Shown here one piece after another: positions 18,019-26,577 of a stretch of DNA of 53,813 nt. Source of the stretch: an uncultured Lachnospiraceae bacterium (GTDB taxonomy: Bacteria; Bacillota; Clostridia; Lachnospirales; Lachnospiraceae); contig USJG01000003.1 in the NCBI GenBank assembly GCA_900554925.1, positions 1 through 53,813 of the forward strand, in the 5' to 3' direction. The translations under genes were made by a program, and so were the position numbers. The notes beneath the pieces are model-generated. The model was not told the origin of the DNA. It saw nothing but the letters and a program-made list of their open reading frames with translations, and ran no database searches. How positions within the stretch are numbered: position 1 is the stretch's first letter; each line of letters begins with the position of its first letter.

Positions 18019-19050
18019 ATGAATGCCGGGACAAAAAAGAATTTGATAAGGATTGGTTTTGTTATACTTTTTATTTTCAGTATATATTTGCTTGCAAGCA
18101 TTTTAAGCATAAAATCAGAGCATGGGATCGATCAGCTAAGCGGTATGTACTGGCAGCCTGAGGATTCCATAGACGTAGTGATGATGGGAAGCAGTCATGT
18201 CCACTGCAATATCAATACGGGGCTTTTGTGGGAAAAATTTGGCATAGCTTCTTATGATTACAGTGGGGCAGAGCAGCCTTTGTGGATGACTTATCATTAC
18301 CTGAAGGAGTTATATAAATATCAGACACCGGAGATTATAGTACTGGATATGTATGCTCCTGCGGCATTTAAGGAGGATTATCAGTATAAATGGATTTCTG
18401 AAAACATATATGGAATGAAGTTCTCCCTTAATAAAATGCAAATGCTCATGGTAAGTGTGGAACCGAAAAGGTTAAGCCAGTACTTTCCCTCGTTTTCAGT
18501 GTATCACAGCAGATATGATGATCTGGAGGAGGAGGATTTTGAAAATTTCTTTTGGGACAGTCAGGAGAAAGAGGCATTTAAGGGATATACACCTTATTGG
18601 AAGAGGGAGCCTCAGCAAAAGCCTGATATTTTTGAACAGAGAAATGACGGGTTGACGCCAAAGTCTGAAAAATATTTAAGAAAGATTATAGACTATACGA
18701 AGAAACAGGGGAGTGAACTTATACTGATAGCCGCCCCCTATGTTATTGCTTCCGATGATCAGCGGACTTATAATAAGATTGAAGAGATTGCACAGGAGGA
18801 GGGCCTTGTTTTTATTAATTACAATGAGCTTTATGATGAAATGAAGCTTGATTTTGAGGCGGATTTCAATGACGGCTCCCATTTGAACTATTGGGGAAGC
18901 TGCAAGTTTACGGAATATCTGGGGAAATTTTTGGATTCCTATGACAGGGTTCCTGATAGAAGAGGGCAGGAAGGGTATGAATCCTGGGACGCTAATGTAC
19001 GGATGATAGATAAAGAACTGGAAAACTATGAAAATGGAAGTTTGAATTAA
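18019..19050 (+). CDS. SGNH-type acyltransferase partner (DltD/AlgX-like)
   Basis: 343 residues with one N-terminal membrane helix (about 10-31), the rest outside. Nucleophile motif G57-S58-S59-H60 and D285-x-x-H288 (DGSHLN) form the catalytic set. Proteins of this type take the acyl group from an MBOAT protein and place it on the polymer. It is 28 bases downstream of MBOAT copy 1 and 77 bases before the FkbH gene. Confidence 0.85.
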   Translation: MNAGTKKNLIRIGFVILFIFSIYLLASILSIKSEHGIDQLSGMYWQPEDSIDVVMMGSSHVHCNINTGLLWEKFGIASYDYSGAEQPLWMTYHYLKELYKYQTPEIIVLDMYAPAAFKEDYQYKWISENIYGMKFSLNKMQMLMVSVEPKRLSQYFPSFSVYHSRYDDLEEEDFENFFWDSQEKEAFKGYTPYWKREPQQKPDIFEQRNDGLTPKSEKYLRKIIDYTKKQGSELILIAAPYVIASDDQRTYNKIEEIAQEEGLVFINYNELYDEMKLDFEADFNDGSHLNYWGSCKFTEYLGKFLDSYDRVPDRRGQEGYESWDANVRMIDKELENYENGSLN

Positions 19051-19127
19051 CATATTCATGGACAAATACAGAGAGGAAATGCTAAAATAAGGAAGACCGT
19101 AATTTTGGATAAAGAGAGGATTTTGTT

Positions 19128-20945
19128 TTGCAGGAATTGGAATATCCGTTTGACAGTGATTATATATTAAAGAAATCCAGGCGTATCCGCCGGGAACTAT
19201 TGGCGGAAGAGGAAACTGAAAATGGCGGAAAGACATTTTTAAGGAAAAAGGTTGCGGTTCTTGGGGGCAGTACTACCCATGATATTATCCGCATTTTGGA
19301 TCTGTTTCTTTTAGATCAGGGGATTAAAGCAGAGTTTTACGAATCTGAATATGCCCAGTACTGGCAGGATGCCATGTTTGATAATCCGGAACTGAAAGCC
19401 TTTGGCCCGGATATTATTTATATTCATACTACCAGCCGGAACATTACCATGTATCCGGCTTTTGATGATGGGGAACAGGAAGTGTCAGAAAAACTGGACA
19501 GGCAGTACCGGCACTTTGAAGTTATGTGGGAAAAACTGGCAGAAAGCTATCATTGTCCCATCATTCAAAATAATTTCGAGTATCCCGGATATCGTCTTAT
19601 GGGAAACGCAGAAGCGGTGGACATACATGGAAAAATAGCCTTTATTAACCGGCTGAATCTGATGTTTGCCAGGTACGCCAGGGCACATGAGAATTTCTTT
19701 TTAAATGATATTAACTATGTGGCGGCCTGCTACGGGCTGGATGAGTGGGCGGACTCTTCTTACTGGCATATGTATAAGTATGCGATGAGTATGCAGGCAA
19801 TCCCGGAATTTACTTATAATTTAAGCCATATTATGAAAGCTGTTTTTGGAAAAAATAAAAAAGCGCTGGTGCTGGATCTGGACAATACTCTGTGGGGCGG
19901 TGTTGTAGGAGACGATGGGCCGGAAAATCTGGAAATCGGTCAGGAAACCTCCATGGGACAGGTGTATCAGGAGTTTCAGGCTTATGTGAAGGCACATAAG
20001 GAACTGGGAGTTTTGCTGAATGTAAACTCGAAAAATGACGAGGAAAATGCTATTGCCGGCTTAAATCATCCGGACGGAGTGTTAAAGCCGGAGGATTTTA
20101 TTGTGATAAAGGCAAATTGGGAAACCAAGAGCCGGAACATATCAGAAATCGCCACCCAGCTTAATATCGGCCTGGATGCGCTTGTATTTGTGGACGACAA
20201 TCCAAGGGAAAGGGAAATCATCAGGCAGCAGGTGCCACAGGTGGCTGTGCCGGAAATGACAGAAGGGGAAAACCCTGCACCAGACAGATTTATAAAAATT
20301 CTGGATAAAAACGGTTATTTTGAGGTGGTCAGCCTTTCGGAGGATGATAAAAAGAGAAATGACATGTATAAGGCAAATGCCCTTCGGAAAAGCCAGGAGG
20401 AGCGCTTTGGGGATTACGGAGAGTTTTTGAAGTCTCTGGAGATGAAAGGCACCATCAGGGAATTTGATCCGGTGCACTATTCCAGAATAGCCCAGCTTAC
20501 CAATAAGAGCAATCAGTTTAATCTGACTACCAGAAGATATACCCAGGCGGAGATTGAACAGATTGCCAAAGATGACAGTTATATTACTCTCTATGGCCGG
20601 CTCCTGGATAAGTTTGGAGATAATGGAGTGGTGTCCCTTGTGATAGGGAAGATCGAGGGGGAGGTTCTTCATGTAGACCTGTGGCTGATGAGCTGCCGGG
20701 TGCTTAAGCGGGATATGGAATTTGCAATGATGGACCAGTTGGTGGCAGAGTGCCGGAAGCGGAGCATAAGCACCATCAGAGGCTATTATTATCAAACAGC
20801 CAAAAATTCCATGGTCAGGGAATTTTATAAGCTTATGGGATTTGAAAAGGTAAAAGACGGACCAGGGCAGGGAGACTCGGAGTGGGAGTTTGTAATTCCT
20901 GAAGCTTATCAGTGCAGGAACAGAGTGATCGACGTAAATGAATAA
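19128..20945 (+). CDS. FkbH-like HAD-superfamily protein (glyceryl/acyl-ACP loading)
   Basis: 605 residues from TTG (AGAGAGGA seven bases upstream). An SGNH-like N-terminal domain starts with VAVLGGSTTHD (42-52). The HAD domain has the nucleophile pair in D250-L-D252-N-T-LWGG, and a C-terminal GNAT-like domain (about 450-600) is present. FkbH enzymes load a three-carbon glyceryl unit from 1,3-bisphosphoglycerate onto an acyl carrier protein. The carrier is the next gene. With the following MaoC, SDR and MBOAT genes it forms a self-contained acyl-making module. The final acyl group is not known. Confidence 0.9.
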   Translation: MQELEYPFDSDYILKKSRRIRRELLAEEETENGGKTFLRKKVAVLGGSTTHDIIRILDLFLLDQGIKAEFYESEYAQYWQDAMFDNPELKAFGPDIIYIHTTSRNITMYPAFDDGEQEVSEKLDRQYRHFEVMWEKLAESYHCPIIQNNFEYPGYRLMGNAEAVDIHGKIAFINRLNLMFARYARAHENFFLNDINYVAACYGLDEWADSSYWHMYKYAMSMQAIPEFTYNLSHIMKAVFGKNKKALVLDLDNTLWGGVVGDDGPENLEIGQETSMGQVYQEFQAYVKAHKELGVLLNVNSKNDEENAIAGLNHPDGVLKPEDFIVIKANWETKSRNISEIATQLNIGLDALVFVDDNPREREIIRQQVPQVAVPEMTEGENPAPDRFIKILDKNGYFEVVSLSEDDKKRNDMYKANALRKSQEERFGDYGEFLKSLEMKGTIREFDPVHYSRIAQLTNKSNQFNLTTRRYTQAEIEQIAKDDSYITLYGRLLDKFGDNGVVSLVIGKIEGEVLHVDLWLMSCRVLKRDMEFAMMDQLVAECRKRSISTIRGYYYQTAKNSMVREFYKLMGFEKVKDGPGQGDSEWEFVIPEAYQCRNRVIDVNE

Positions 20946-20969
20946 GAAAGATTGAAAAGGAGAAAAACT

Positions 20970-21212
20970 ATGTCCAGAGAAGAGGTATTTGAGAGAGTAA
21001 ACGAAGTATTCAGAGATGTGTTTGATGATGAGGATATTCAAGTAGGTGAGGAAACTACCGCCGATGATATTGAGGATTGGGATTCCTTAGAACACATTCA
21101 TCTGGTTGCAGCTATAGAGCAGGAATTTAAGATGAAATTTACTATGGGTCAGGTAGTGTCCATGAAAAATGTAGGTGAAATGGTAACCATCATTTTAGAG
21201 CAGGTGGGCTGA
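20970..21212 (+). CDS. Acyl carrier protein
   Basis: 80 residues from the ATG at 20970, chosen because AAGGAG lies seven bases upstream. The TTG at 20952 is part of the leader. Acidic four-helix protein with Ser39 in DWDSLEHI, the phosphopantetheine attachment site. It is dedicated rather than the fatty-acid ACP, because it lies between FkbH and a dehydratase. Its stop overlaps the next ATG by one base. Confidence 0.92.
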   Translation: MSREEVFERVNEVFRDVFDDEDIQVGEETTADDIEDWDSLEHIHLVAAIEQEFKMKFTMGQVVSMKNVGEMVTIILEQVG

Positions 21213-21628
21213 TGAACAGATATAGCTGGGAAGATATTTTTGTGGGAATGGAAGAGAAGTTTCAGGTGACTGTTACCCCGGAAATGCTGGAGCAGTTTAA
21301 GAGTATTACCGGTGATTGTAATCCCCTGCATAATGAGAAGGAATTTGCCATGGAGAAGGGGTATCCTGACAAAGTTGTTTTTGGGATGCTGACAGCCTCC
21401 TTTTTATCCACTTTAGCAGGCGTCTATCTTCCCGGAGAAAAGAGTCTGATCCACAAAGTGGAAAGTAAATTTGCAAAGCCTGTCTTTGTGGGAGATGTGC
21501 TTACCGTTTCCGGAAAGGTAAAGGATATGGACGAGCGTTTCCATTGTTTCAACATGAAGGTGGAAATCCATAACCAGAAGAAGGAAAAGGTGCTGCGAGG
21601 CAGCATGGAGATTGGAATTATTGATTAA
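21212..21628 (+). CDS. MaoC-like hot-dog hydratase/dehydratase
   Basis: 138 residues, hot-dog fold. The (R)-specific hydratase motif is clear: D35 and H40 in TGDCNPLHN, then VVFGMLTASFLSTLAG and YLPG. It adds or removes water at an acyl-thioester double bond, here most likely on the dedicated ACP. Translationally coupled to the ACP gene (TGATG). It suggests that the acyl unit is processed after loading and not transferred as plain glycerate. Confidence 0.9.
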   Translation: MNRYSWEDIFVGMEEKFQVTVTPEMLEQFKSITGDCNPLHNEKEFAMEKGYPDKVVFGMLTASFLSTLAGVYLPGEKSLIHKVESKFAKPVFVGDVLTVSGKVKDMDERFHCFNMKVEIHNQKKEKVLRGSMEIGIID

Positions 21629-21642
21629 GGGAAGGAATAACT

Positions 21643-22404
21643 GTGGAAAGAATTGAGCGTTATTTGATCATAGGAGCCTCCTCGGAGGTGGGAATGGCGT
21701 TTATTCGGCTTTTGGAAAGTAAAGCAGGGGTCGGGCAGACACCGGAAAAGGTACAGGTAATGGTTCATTATGGCAGTCATGATGATGAACTGCGTGCTTT
21801 GGAGAAGCAGTGCCCCCATCTTTTGTTTGAATATTTGCAATGCGATTTAAGTGATAAAGAACAGGTGGAGTCTCTGGCTCTTAAGCTGGAGGAAGAGGAA
21901 ACGCCCCAGGCTTTTATTTATCTTGCTGCTGGCAAAATGAAATATGAGAAATTAAAAAAAATGGAGCTAAGCGGATTGGACCGGGCTTACCAGATACAGG
22001 TAAGGGCATTGGCCCGGCTTAGCCAGGTGGTGCTTCCTGCTATGGCTAAAAAGAAGTTTGGCAAGGCGGTTGTGATGCTCAGTGAATGTACACTGGGGAT
22101 GCCGCCCAAATTTATGGCGGAATATGTTACTGTAAAATATGGAGCCCTGGGACTGATGAGGGCGCTGTCTTTGGAGTATGCAGACAAAAACATCAATGTA
22201 AATGGCCTGTCTCCCGCTATGATGGAAACCAGATTCTTAAGCAAGATCGATTCCAGATTTATTGAAATGAATGCAGCAGCCAGTGTAAAGAAACGGAATG
22301 CTACGGTGGAGGAAGCAGCCAGGGCTATTGCGTTTCTGGTTTCCGATGGTTCTGATTATATGAATGGAGTCAACTTAAATTTATCAGGCGGAAATCAGAT
22401 ATAA
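21643..22404 (+). CDS. Short-chain dehydrogenase/reductase (FabG-like)
   Basis: 253 residues from GTG, preceded by GGAAGGA. The cofactor loop GASSEVG is at 11-17, and the catalytic set is S147, Y161 and K165 (YVTVK). C-terminal NLNLSGGNQI is typical of FabG-like enzymes (dGG). It should reduce or oxidise a keto/hydroxy group on the ACP-bound unit or on a sugar. Its place between MaoC and MBOAT favours the acyl role. Confidence 0.9.
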   Translation: MERIERYLIIGASSEVGMAFIRLLESKAGVGQTPEKVQVMVHYGSHDDELRALEKQCPHLLFEYLQCDLSDKEQVESLALKLEEEETPQAFIYLAAGKMKYEKLKKMELSGLDRAYQIQVRALARLSQVVLPAMAKKKFGKAVVMLSECTLGMPPKFMAEYVTVKYGALGLMRALSLEYADKNINVNGLSPAMMETRFLSKIDSRFIEMNAAASVKKRNATVEEAARAIAFLVSDGSDYMNGVNLNLSGGNQI

Positions 22405-22416
22405 GGATTGAAAATC

Positions 22417-23970
22417 ATGGATATTAATATGTCGATTACATCATTCTATTTCTTATGTTTTTATGTGTTTTTACTATTGATATACTATATTGTACCCAAA
22501 AAGCTTCAGTGGGCAGTCCTTTTAGCCGGCGGATTTGCCTACTGCCTGTTAAGCGGACAGGGAATTTTGATTCTTTACCCTGTTGTAACGGGCGGGATTT
22601 GTTACATAGCGGGGAAAATCATCGAAAAGGCGAAGGAGGGTGAGAAAGCAGAGGCTAAGAAGAGAAGGTCCGGGCTGCTTTTTGCTCTGGCAGGGACGCT
22701 GTGCCTGTTGATCGTGGTGAAGTACTCCAACTTTTTTATCAATATTGTAAACAGTATCACAGGGCTGTTTTGCGGAGGGCAGATAGAAGCCCTTGATATT
22801 CTGATTCCTCTTGGGATTTCTTATTACACTTTTATGATGCTGGGATACGTGATCGATATTTATTATGGCATCGGTAAAAGCGCTCCCAGCTTCGGACGCT
22901 TCCTTTTGTTTGGAACTTATTTTCCTGCACTGATCTCGGGTCCCATTATGAGCTATCAGGAAATGGGAGAGCAGTTTGCAGCTTTCCATAAGTTTGATTA
23001 TAAGCAGGTTACTTTCGGGATGCAGCGTATGCTGTGGGGATTTTTTAAGAAGCTGGTCATATCGGAAAGAATGGCGCTGGTGGCAAACACCATTTTTAAT
23101 GACTATGAAAATTATGGCGGATTTTATTTCTGGGTGGCGGCCATATTCTTTGTATTGCAGCTATACACGGACTTTTCGGGCTGTATGGATATTGTGCTTG
23201 GGCTGTCTGAAACCTTTGGCTTAAAGCTGCCTGAGAACTTTCAGACGCCCTTTTTTTCCAGGAGTATTTCTGAGTTCTGGAGAAGATGGCATATTACCCT
23301 TGGAACATGGATGAAAAATTATGTGTTTTATCCCCTTTTAAGATCAAAGCTTTTTACGGATTTGGGAAAGAAAACCAAAAAGCGGTTTGGCAGGAAAGCA
23401 GGCAAACAGATTACTACTTTTGCGGCAATGTTTGTACTCTGGTTTACGGTAGGTATCTGGCACGGGCCGGATTTTAAATTTGTCCTGGGTTCCGGGCTGA
23501 TTCATTGGTTTTATATTGTACTTGGAGAAATCTGTGAGCCTTTAAACAAAAAGGTGCGCACAGTACTTCATATCAGGCAGGATGGCAGAGGCTTCGGGGT
23601 GTTTCAACGGATCAGAACCTTTTTTCTGGTAACGCTGGCATTTCTGTTTTTCAGGGCCGACAGTGTTGGGACAGCAGTTTATATGTTAAAGAGCATGTTC
23701 AGTACATGGAATCCGGGAGTAATCTTTGGAGGAACCTTCTTTACCATGGGTCTTGACTGGGTGGAAATGACTATTGCTATGGTCTCTCTGGTGATCCTGC
23801 TGGTAATTTCCCTGTTGCAGGAGAAGGGGATTCACATTAGAGAAAGTATCAGTCAAAAGAAGCTGCCTATCCGCTGGATCATCTGGTACGCACTTTTGTT
23901 TTATACGATTTTGCTTGGATACTATGGGCCGGGATACAGCGCAGCCGAGTTCATTTACCAGGGTTTTTGA
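22417..23970 (+). CDS. MBOAT-family O-acyltransferase, copy 2 (acyl-module transferase)
   Basis: 517 residues from the ATG at 22417, with AAGGA about ten bases upstream. The earlier TTG at 22408 is less likely. About eleven membrane helices. Catalytic H349 in VGIWHGPDFKF and SEFWRRWHITLGTWMKNY as the second signature. Unlike copies 1 and 3 it has no SGNH partner next to it. It follows the ACP, MaoC and SDR genes directly, so it probably takes its acyl group from the dedicated ACP. The upstream FkbH has an SGNH-like domain that could stand in. Confidence 0.92.
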   Translation: MDINMSITSFYFLCFYVFLLLIYYIVPKKLQWAVLLAGGFAYCLLSGQGILILYPVVTGGICYIAGKIIEKAKEGEKAEAKKRRSGLLFALAGTLCLLIVVKYSNFFINIVNSITGLFCGGQIEALDILIPLGISYYTFMMLGYVIDIYYGIGKSAPSFGRFLLFGTYFPALISGPIMSYQEMGEQFAAFHKFDYKQVTFGMQRMLWGFFKKLVISERMALVANTIFNDYENYGGFYFWVAAIFFVLQLYTDFSGCMDIVLGLSETFGLKLPENFQTPFFSRSISEFWRRWHITLGTWMKNYVFYPLLRSKLFTDLGKKTKKRFGRKAGKQITTFAAMFVLWFTVGIWHGPDFKFVLGSGLIHWFYIVLGEICEPLNKKVRTVLHIRQDGRGFGVFQRIRTFFLVTLAFLFFRADSVGTAVYMLKSMFSTWNPGVIFGGTFFTMGLDWVEMTIAMVSLVILLVISLLQEKGIHIRESISQKKLPIRWIIWYALLFYTILLGYYGPGYSAAEFIYQGF

Positions 23971-24025
23971 GAGAAAAAAGTGGTTGCAGCAGCGGACGGG
24001 CCTGTGACAGGCAGGAGGTAGATAA

Positions 24026-25570
24026 ATGAGAATTAAAAACTCAATTGTCAATTTAATCTATATATGGGGTTCAGCAATATTAATTGCGGTACTTTCTTTG
24101 GTGACCAGGCGTCTGTTTCTGGATTCCCTGAAGGTGGATTATCTGGGCTATGACGGATTGTTTACTTCGATTTTTTCCTTTCTGACTCTTTCTGAAATGG
24201 GAATTGCAGGCATTATCACTTACCATATGTACAGTGAAATTGCCACGGATAATAAGAAGCAGATCAGCAAACTCCTTTATATGTATAAGCTGGTGTATAA
24301 GATTGTGGGAGCCTTCGTGCTTGCGGCGGGAATTGCGGCCAGTTTTTTCCTGCCATTGATACTGAAAGGCAATACAGAAAGCTGGGAATTTATTTATACG
24401 ATTTATTTTCTCCAGCTAATGGCCACGCTGTGCACCTATTTCTTTGCCTATCGCAGGATTCTTTTTGTCACACATCAGAAAATTTATTTTTGTACGATGG
24501 TTGACACTGTTATGACCATAATTTCCACCTGCCTGAAAATGGCAGTGCTGATAATCTGGAAAAGCTATATTGCTTATCTGATCGTGGGGATTTTAAATAA
24601 TATTATAGCTAATCTGATTATTGCATGGCGTTCTAAAGTAAGCTTTCCTGATATTGTCAAAACAAAAGTGACGAAGGAGGACTTTGGTAAGCTGAACCTG
24701 TGGCATGACGTCAAGAATATGATGGCAACTAAGATTGCCGGCACCATTTACGGAAGCTCCGACAGCATTATTATCACGGCAATGCTGGGAGTAGGCATGG
24801 TAGGGCTGGTAAACAATTATCTGATGATCTCTTCTAAGATTCAGGAATTTATACTTTCGATTTTTCAGGCGTTACAGGCAAGTATTGGAAACATGGTCTA
24901 TGACAGGGATAAAGAGAAGGGGATCAGTTTTTTTTACGCGCTTGATCTGATTGGATTTTATCTGGGACTGACCGCGGCAGTTGGCATGGTGACAGTGGGA
25001 CAGGATTTCATTTTGGTATGGCTGAAAAACCAGGATTTTCAGCTTCCCTTTTTGTTTTTATTTTTATTATCCATGAATGTTTTTGTCTCTGTCTGCAACA
25101 ATCCTATGAATTATTTCCGAAATACGCTGGGCCACTTTGAAAGTGACAGAAATTATATGATTGCGGCGGCTGGAGTAAACGTGGTGCTTACCCTTTTGCT
25201 TGCTTTGCCCATGGGAGTTGCCGGAGTTATGGTAGGTACAGTAGCGGGGCATCTGTTTATTTTTATGGGAAGGACTGTGGTGGTTTATAAATATTATACG
25301 AATAAGCCTCCTATAGAATATGGTCTGCGTTTTCTTGGGCGAATAGGGATTTTTGCTTTGACAGCTCTGGGAACTTCAATTGCGGTAAAGTCTGTGGCGG
25401 TCAGCTGGGCAGGAGTAGTGCTGAAAGGCATAATCAGCGTACTGGTTTCGTCAGTGGTTTTCCTGATTTACAGCTTCAGAAGAGATGAATTTCAGGTGCT
25501 GCTGTCTTATGCAAAAACAGTATTTTTAATGATAGTGGGAAAGAATAAGAAGAGGGAAAAAGATCAGTAG
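24026..25570 (+). CDS. Polysaccharide flippase, Wzx/MOP superfamily
   Basis: 514 residues with about fourteen hydrophobic helices and no large soluble domain. The N-terminus (VTRRLFLDSLKVDYLGYDG) and the GIAGIITYHMYSEIA region are typical of the PST branch. It should flip an undecaprenyl-diphosphate-linked repeat unit to the outside. Strong GGAGG site. With the Wzy-like protein two genes downstream it defines a Wzx/Wzy export route for the left locus. Confidence 0.9.
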   Translation: MRIKNSIVNLIYIWGSAILIAVLSLVTRRLFLDSLKVDYLGYDGLFTSIFSFLTLSEMGIAGIITYHMYSEIATDNKKQISKLLYMYKLVYKIVGAFVLAAGIAASFFLPLILKGNTESWEFIYTIYFLQLMATLCTYFFAYRRILFVTHQKIYFCTMVDTVMTIISTCLKMAVLIIWKSYIAYLIVGILNNIIANLIIAWRSKVSFPDIVKTKVTKEDFGKLNLWHDVKNMMATKIAGTIYGSSDSIIITAMLGVGMVGLVNNYLMISSKIQEFILSIFQALQASIGNMVYDRDKEKGISFFYALDLIGFYLGLTAAVGMVTVGQDFILVWLKNQDFQLPFLFLFLLSMNVFVSVCNNPMNYFRNTLGHFESDRNYMIAAAGVNVVLTLLLALPMGVAGVMVGTVAGHLFIFMGRTVVVYKYYTNKPPIEYGLRFLGRIGIFALTALGTSIAVKSVAVSWAGVVLKGIISVLVSSVVFLIYSFRRDEFQVLLSYAKTVFLMIVGKNKKREKDQ

Positions 25571-25596
25571 AATGGCGGTTGGAAGAAAGGAGCAGT

Positions 25597-26562
25597 ATGA
25601 ACTTATATGATAAGGTGAAGCGAAAGATTGTTTCCATGAGAAAGGAGGCTCAGATCTATAAGCCCTACTACAATACGGTTTATGGAATCAGTTCCAAGAT
25701 GCCTCCCATCTACAATAAGGAGGGGGAACCAATGGAGCTGTTTTTTATCCGGGATATGCACACAGCTCATAATCCTTATGGAAACGTAGGCAAACACTTT
25801 TTGTGGGATCGGTATAACTGGGGGCTGGAAACTCACTTTTATACGCATAGGGCCATGCTGGAAACTATGGGAAAGCCAATAAGAAAGTACGGAATGTTTG
25901 GGGAATCCAGAGCAATTGTACCGAAGGATTACGAGATATTTAAAAAGCATAAAGGGCTGGAGAGGGAGTTTGACGCGGTTTTTACTTATGATGAACAGCT
26001 TTTAAATGCACTTCCCAATGCCAGGTTTTATCCCTTATCTGCGGAGGTCTGGTATGGAAAGGAGCATCCGGAGGCAGTGGTTGATACTGCCTGGCAGGAA
26101 AAGACCAAAAACGTTTCTATTGTCTGTTCTGATAAGCAGATGTGCGAACAGCATAAAGTTCGCATGAGCATTGCGCGTTATTGCAAAGAGAATCATAAAG
26201 CGGATGTTATGGGGAAATTTGACGGGGGAAGCTACGTGTCTACAGAGGAAAGCCTGCAGGCATACAGATATTCCTTTGCTATTGAAAATGAAATTGCAGA
26301 TTACTATTTTACCGAGAGGATTACAAGCTGTTTTGCGGCACAAACGATTCCAATTTATATGGGAGCAAGAAAAATTGATGAGTTTTTTAATCCCGATGGA
26401 ATCATCAGCATAGAAAAAAAGGACCTGGAGAATCTTGACGCTGTGTTAAGGCAATGCACCAGGGAAGAGTACGAAAGAAGGCTTCCGGCAATATTGGACA
26501 ACTATGAGAGGGTGCAGTGCTACCGCAATATGCAGGACTATTTATACGAAAAGTTATTGTAG
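25597..26562 (+). CDS. GT10-type (alpha-1,3-fucosyltransferase-like) glycosyltransferase
   Basis: 321 residues from the ATG at 25597 (GGAG at 25589-25592). A TTG at 25579 would add six residues. The C-terminal part carries the GT10 donor-site pattern: YSFAIENEIADYYFTERI, then CFAAQTIPIYMGARKIDEFF. The N-terminal half holds LKHKG-like basic segments but no membrane helix. GT10 enzymes use GDP-fucose or related GDP sugars. No GDP-fucose synthesis genes are in the window, so the donor must come from elsewhere or be different. Confidence 0.8.
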   Translation: MNLYDKVKRKIVSMRKEAQIYKPYYNTVYGISSKMPPIYNKEGEPMELFFIRDMHTAHNPYGNVGKHFLWDRYNWGLETHFYTHRAMLETMGKPIRKYGMFGESRAIVPKDYEIFKKHKGLEREFDAVFTYDEQLLNALPNARFYPLSAEVWYGKEHPEAVVDTAWQEKTKNVSIVCSDKQMCEQHKVRMSIARYCKENHKADVMGKFDGGSYVSTEESLQAYRYSFAIENEIADYYFTERITSCFAAQTIPIYMGARKIDEFFNPDGIISIEKKDLENLDAVLRQCTREEYERRLPAILDNYERVQCYRNMQDYLYEKLL

Positions 26563-26577
26563 GAAGGGAGAAGGACA

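Noticed and set aside
20142..21041. 299-codon open frame on the reverse strand
   Set aside because: It lies fully opposite the FkbH and ACP genes, which have clear family motifs. It is a shadow frame.
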